Source: a virus. Taken from it: 20,074 nucleotides of DNA. Position numbers and translations under genes: made by a program. Under the pieces are notes generated by a model. That model saw nothing but the letters and a program-made list of their open reading frames with translations. It did no database searches and had not been told where the DNA came from. The stretch spans positions 1-20,074 of the IMG/VR virus record IMGVR_UViG_3300027659_000281; one strand, given 5' to 3'. Positions 18,378-20,074 of the stretch are shown here, piece after piece. How positions within the stretch are numbered: the first letter of the stretch is position 1; the number at the start of each line of letters is the position of its first letter.

Positions 18378-18406
18378 ACTATACCATACAACCATAGTAA
18401 AGTCAA
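18378..18406 (-). promoter_or_regulatory. sigma70-type promoter P8
   Basis: Minus strand: TTGACT at 18406-18401, a 17-base spacer, TATAGT at 18383-18378, extended -10 TGG. The context GTATGGTATAGTA matches P6 at 2638 in 12 of 13 bases. It faces the gene at 18335. Confidence 0.72.
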
Positions 18407-18447
18407 TAGTAACTAATAAGCCAAAGGGTAGATATGATTGTGGGAAG

Positions 18448-18527
18448 GCCGATTTTTCCCCCTTAAACTAATATTTTAGACGATTTTCACCACCGGCAAT
18501 TACAATAAGTTAAAATATGGCGATTTT
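18448..18527 (+). repeat. Three GNCGATTTT motifs in a non-coding gap
   Basis: GCCGATTTT (18448-18456), GACGATTTT (18479-18487) and GGCGATTTT (18519-18527), 31 and 40 bases apart, in a 227-base stretch (18336-18562) without a gene. Next to them is a perfect 12-base palindrome, TTTAAGCTTAAA (18545-18556). They could be binding sites for a regulator or replication protein; AT-rich DNA makes chance possible. Apart from these and promoter P8, I see nothing in this gap. Confidence 0.4.
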
Positions 18528-18562
18528 AAGTAATCTTAGTTGAATTTAAGCTTAAAAACCCC

Positions 18563-18739
18563 TTACTTTACCAGACTATGTGATGTATCAGATGTATATG
18601 AGGATGTTTCTTGGGGGGTAAATTTATGTTTTTCTATAAAAAATCGTATAGAAATCATAGAAACTATAGTAATTAGGCCCACAAATACCAGTTCTTTGAT
18701 AAAAGGAACGTGAAATTCATTAATTTTGATTTTGGTCAT
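18563..18739 (-). CDS. Single-pass membrane protein, 58 aa
   Basis: The ATG at 18739 is chosen: GAGGA lies nine bases before it, and an in-frame ATG at 18754 precedes that site. FIKELVFVGLITIVSMISIRFFIE holds the membrane helix; the tail is Ser/Thr-rich (PQETSSYTSDTSHS). Function unknown. Last of four overlapping small ORFs; it overlaps the preceding one by 20 bases. Confidence 0.7.
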   Translation of the reverse strand: MTKIKINEFHVPFIKELVFVGLITIVSMISIRFFIEKHKFTPQETSSYTSDTSHSLVK

Positions 18740-18854
18740 AATTATCGTCCTCATAAAGATAATCTTGTAAATAGTTAACTAATGCCCAATGAATTATGGT
18801 GCAGGAAAGAATTATATGTGGGCCATATAAAATTAGGGGATCATTATTAAGCAT
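18720..18854 (-). CDS. Small hydrophobic protein, 44 aa
   Basis: MLNNDPLILYGPHIILSCTIIHWALVNYL is hydrophobic in the middle, then DYLYEDDNYDQNQN is acidic. GGTGG lies upstream of the ATG at 18854. It overlaps both neighbours (8 bases at its start, 20 at its end). Its end encodes the ribosome site of the 58-aa gene (Tyr-Glu-Asp, TATGAGGAC). Function unknown. Confidence 0.6.
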   Translation of the reverse strand: MLNNDPLILYGPHIILSCTIIHWALVNYLQDYLYEDDNYDQNQN

Positions 18855-18999
18855 TATAATAGTCCACCACCCTACTAAAAATATAGCATACTACTATTAT
18901 TCCTAAAATACTAATTATTAGTCGGGATAGATCGTCATGTATATATGTTGGTAGTAGTGGTCTGCTTACTACTGTATTTTGAAAAAATAAAGGTATCAT
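18847..18999 (-). CDS. Single-pass membrane protein, 50 aa
   Basis: Polar N-terminus (QNTVVSRPLLPTYIHDD), then a membrane helix LIISILGIIVVCYIF and RVVDYYNA. The ATG at 18999 overlaps the upstream TGA (ATGA). The ends of this chain are as in the 4.9-9.4 kb array, by overlap. Function unknown. Confidence 0.62.
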   Translation of the reverse strand: MIPLFFQNTVVSRPLLPTYIHDDLSRLIISILGIIVVCYIFSRVVDYYNA

Positions 19000-19130
19000 T
19001 TTTTATATCCGTTTTTATCCCGTGTGCTTGGACCGGCTGGATCAACAGTTCCTATAAGGGATATGAATGTTACTATGGCTAAAACTATACTAACTATAAT
19101 TATAATAGAAAAATTAAAAACTAAATCCAT
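18996..19130 (-). CDS. Single-pass membrane protein, 44 aa
   Basis: One long N-terminal helix (LVFNFSIIIIVSIVLAIVTF) followed by a short polar tail VDPAGPSTRDKNGYKK. First of the four-ORF cassette, 13 bases after the beta-propeller gene. Ribosome site not clear. The short polar tail with Pro-Gly is reminiscent of small phage membrane proteins; no known homolog comes to mind. Confidence 0.6.
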   Translation of the reverse strand: MDLVFNFSIIIIVSIVLAIVTFISLIGTVDPAGPSTRDKNGYKK

Positions 19131-19143
19131 ATTTTGATTCCAA

Positions 19144-20074
19144 CTATTTAATGGGTATAAACTTATTTATTAGCAATACTATCAACTCAATAGAGATCAT
19201 TCCTATGATAACATATAGTATACTTATTAGGGTATCTGTCATATTCCAAATCCTATGATATAATGACTTATAACTATTAATTATAAATTCTATGAATGAT
19301 AATGGTGAAGGTAGTATATGTTCTGGTATATAATGTATTTCATAAACATTGGTTATATAATCTTGATCTCTATCCCAAGAATGAATACTTTCTGCTGTAA
19401 CCAAATATTCTATATTGTTAATTTCTATAATACTAGTAGGATCAGTAATCTGTTTGGCCGATTTTGGTTTGACTATATTTCTTATATATATACTTGGATA
19501 TTCGCCCCTAAAATCTACTTCCCAATAATAAATATCATGAACCAAACCTTGTCTAGTATTATGAGTTCTATGTCCAAATCCATAATAGGTTTTATTATCT
19601 TTAGTATACCCCGGAGTTCCTCCTCTATACTGTTTATTTTCTTGATATGGTGAGTTTGTTGGTATTTTGGTGAGTTTTTTAGAAACTATATCAAAACTAT
19701 AAAGCACAAATGGCCTCATAGTATGAATAATATATAGTTGATTATTATGACTAATAAAAGAAAAGTTTTTCCCGCTTAGTGGAATTTTAAAACGTTTTTT
19801 AGTTTCATAATTAATTAAATGTATGTCGTCACAATAATTATCTACAACATATAATTCATTATTATGAATAAAACATCTAGGATCTTCACCTTTTAGTAAG
19901 TCTTTATTTTCTGTAGTAATATTAAAATCTGAATCTAAAATTACAGTCTTAATATTGCGGCCCGATCCGTAGTATTTGCGGGCAAAACCAAGTATTTGAT
20001 TATTATAATGAATTAGAGCATAAAAAATAGAATGTATAGTAGTTTCTATTTTTTTATAGAACCTTAGTTGTATT
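19144..20074 (-). CDS. Beta-propeller-like protein with C-terminal membrane anchor, 5' end outside
   Basis: 309 residues visible; the frame is open to the window's right edge, so the N-terminus is missing. It has repeated strand pairs of the propeller kind: NNQILGFARKYY, LKGEDPRCFIHNNELYVVDN, FSFISHNNQLYIIHTM, YTKDNKTYYGFGHRTHN, and NIEYLVTAESIHSWDRD. The G-E-D-P-R motif before a strand is like that in five-bladed propellers of glycoside phosphorylases and hydrolases (GH130-like). A hydrophobic helix (LISILYVIIGMISIELIVLLI) lies in the last 30 residues. Possibly surface-sugar related; fold call moderate, function open. An internal ATG at 19719 is not the start. Confidence 0.68.
   Translation of the reverse strand, partial: IQLRFYKKIETTIHSIFYALIHYNNQILGFARKYYGSGRNIKTVILDSDFNITTENKDLLKGEDPRCFIHNNELYVVDNYCDDIHLINYETKKRFKIPLSGKNFSFISHNNQLYIIHTMRPFVLYSFDIVSKKLTKIPTNSPYQENKQYRGGTPGYTKDNKTYYGFGHRTHNTRQGLVHDIYYWEVDFRGEYPSIYIRNIVKPKSAKQITDPTSIIEINNIEYLVTAESIHSWDRDQDYITNVYEIHYIPEHILPSPLSFIEFIINSYKSLYHRIWNMTDTLISILYVIIGMISIELIVLLINKFIPIK

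Noticed and set aside
18540-18562. Terminator after the 18563 gene
   Set aside because: The palindrome TTTAAGCTTAAA has an AT stem without loop and no U-run; too weak to call.
1-20074. CRISPR array, insertion sequence or transposase
   Set aside because: No regularly spaced direct repeats and no transposase motif were seen; recurring AATCGGCC strings at 5-9 kb are LADF codons of paralogs.

Overview
The window reads as part of a large, AT-rich tailed-phage genome. Every supported gene lies on the minus strand, coding density is extreme, start and stop codons overlap repeatedly, and most products are under 100 residues and unrecognised. The recognisable genes are typical of big lytic phages: a flavin-dependent thymidylate synthase (ThyX), a UV-damage endonuclease (UvsE/UvdE), a deaminase of the CMP/dCMP fold, a purine-type phosphoribosyltransferase, an ASCH-domain protein, two HExxH metallopeptidase-like proteins and a complete tmRNA gene. 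No structural, replication or packaging gene is visible, so this is an accessory/early-gene region. The host cannot be fixed from the sequence. The promoters are of sigma70 type (TTGACA / TATAAT, many with an extended -10), and Shine-Dalgarno sites are GGAG-like, which points to a bacterial host.

Layout, in the direction of transcription (high to low coordinates). At 20074-19144 is the 3' part of a beta-propeller-like protein with a C-terminal membrane anchor. At 19130-18563 four overlapping ORFs of 44-58 codons follow, at least three of them membrane-like. A non-coding stretch at 18562-18336 holds a promoter and three GNCGATTTT motifs. From 18335 to 14514 are small hypotheticals, the two HExxH proteins, a degenerate phosphoribosyltransferase-like protein and thyX. 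From 14496 to 9838 several promoter-headed short operons carry uvsE, the deaminase, zinc-ribbon proteins and hypotheticals. The tmRNA gene lies at 9831-9479. A strong promoter at 9471-9443 then opens an unbroken chain of about 22 tiny genes (9396-4887). Beyond an inverted repeat at 4850-4819 lies a metabolic block: a calcineurin-like phosphoesterase, a QueC-like PP-loop protein and a SAM methyltransferase. Next come small membrane proteins, the ASCH protein, a secreted protein and the phosphoribosyltransferase. An IspD/TarI-like cytidylyltransferase is cut off at position 1.

The most unusual part is the tiny-gene chain. At least six members share a C-terminal motif E-L-K-G-L-A-D-F-I-Y on otherwise divergent N-termini. 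A seventh is split by what looks like a one-base deletion at 8324, where a -1 shift restores the motif exactly. Many tails in this chain also contain the ribosome-binding site of the next gene inside their last codons (L/G-E-N/K = xxG GAG AAx), so protein ends and translation signals evolve together.

The operons are headed by a recognisable set of promoters. Three share GCCGAT placed exactly 8 bases before the -10, and others share longer identical -10 contexts. These look like a phage-wide regulatory set. Product names for recognised families rest on motifs read by eye; no database search was done.
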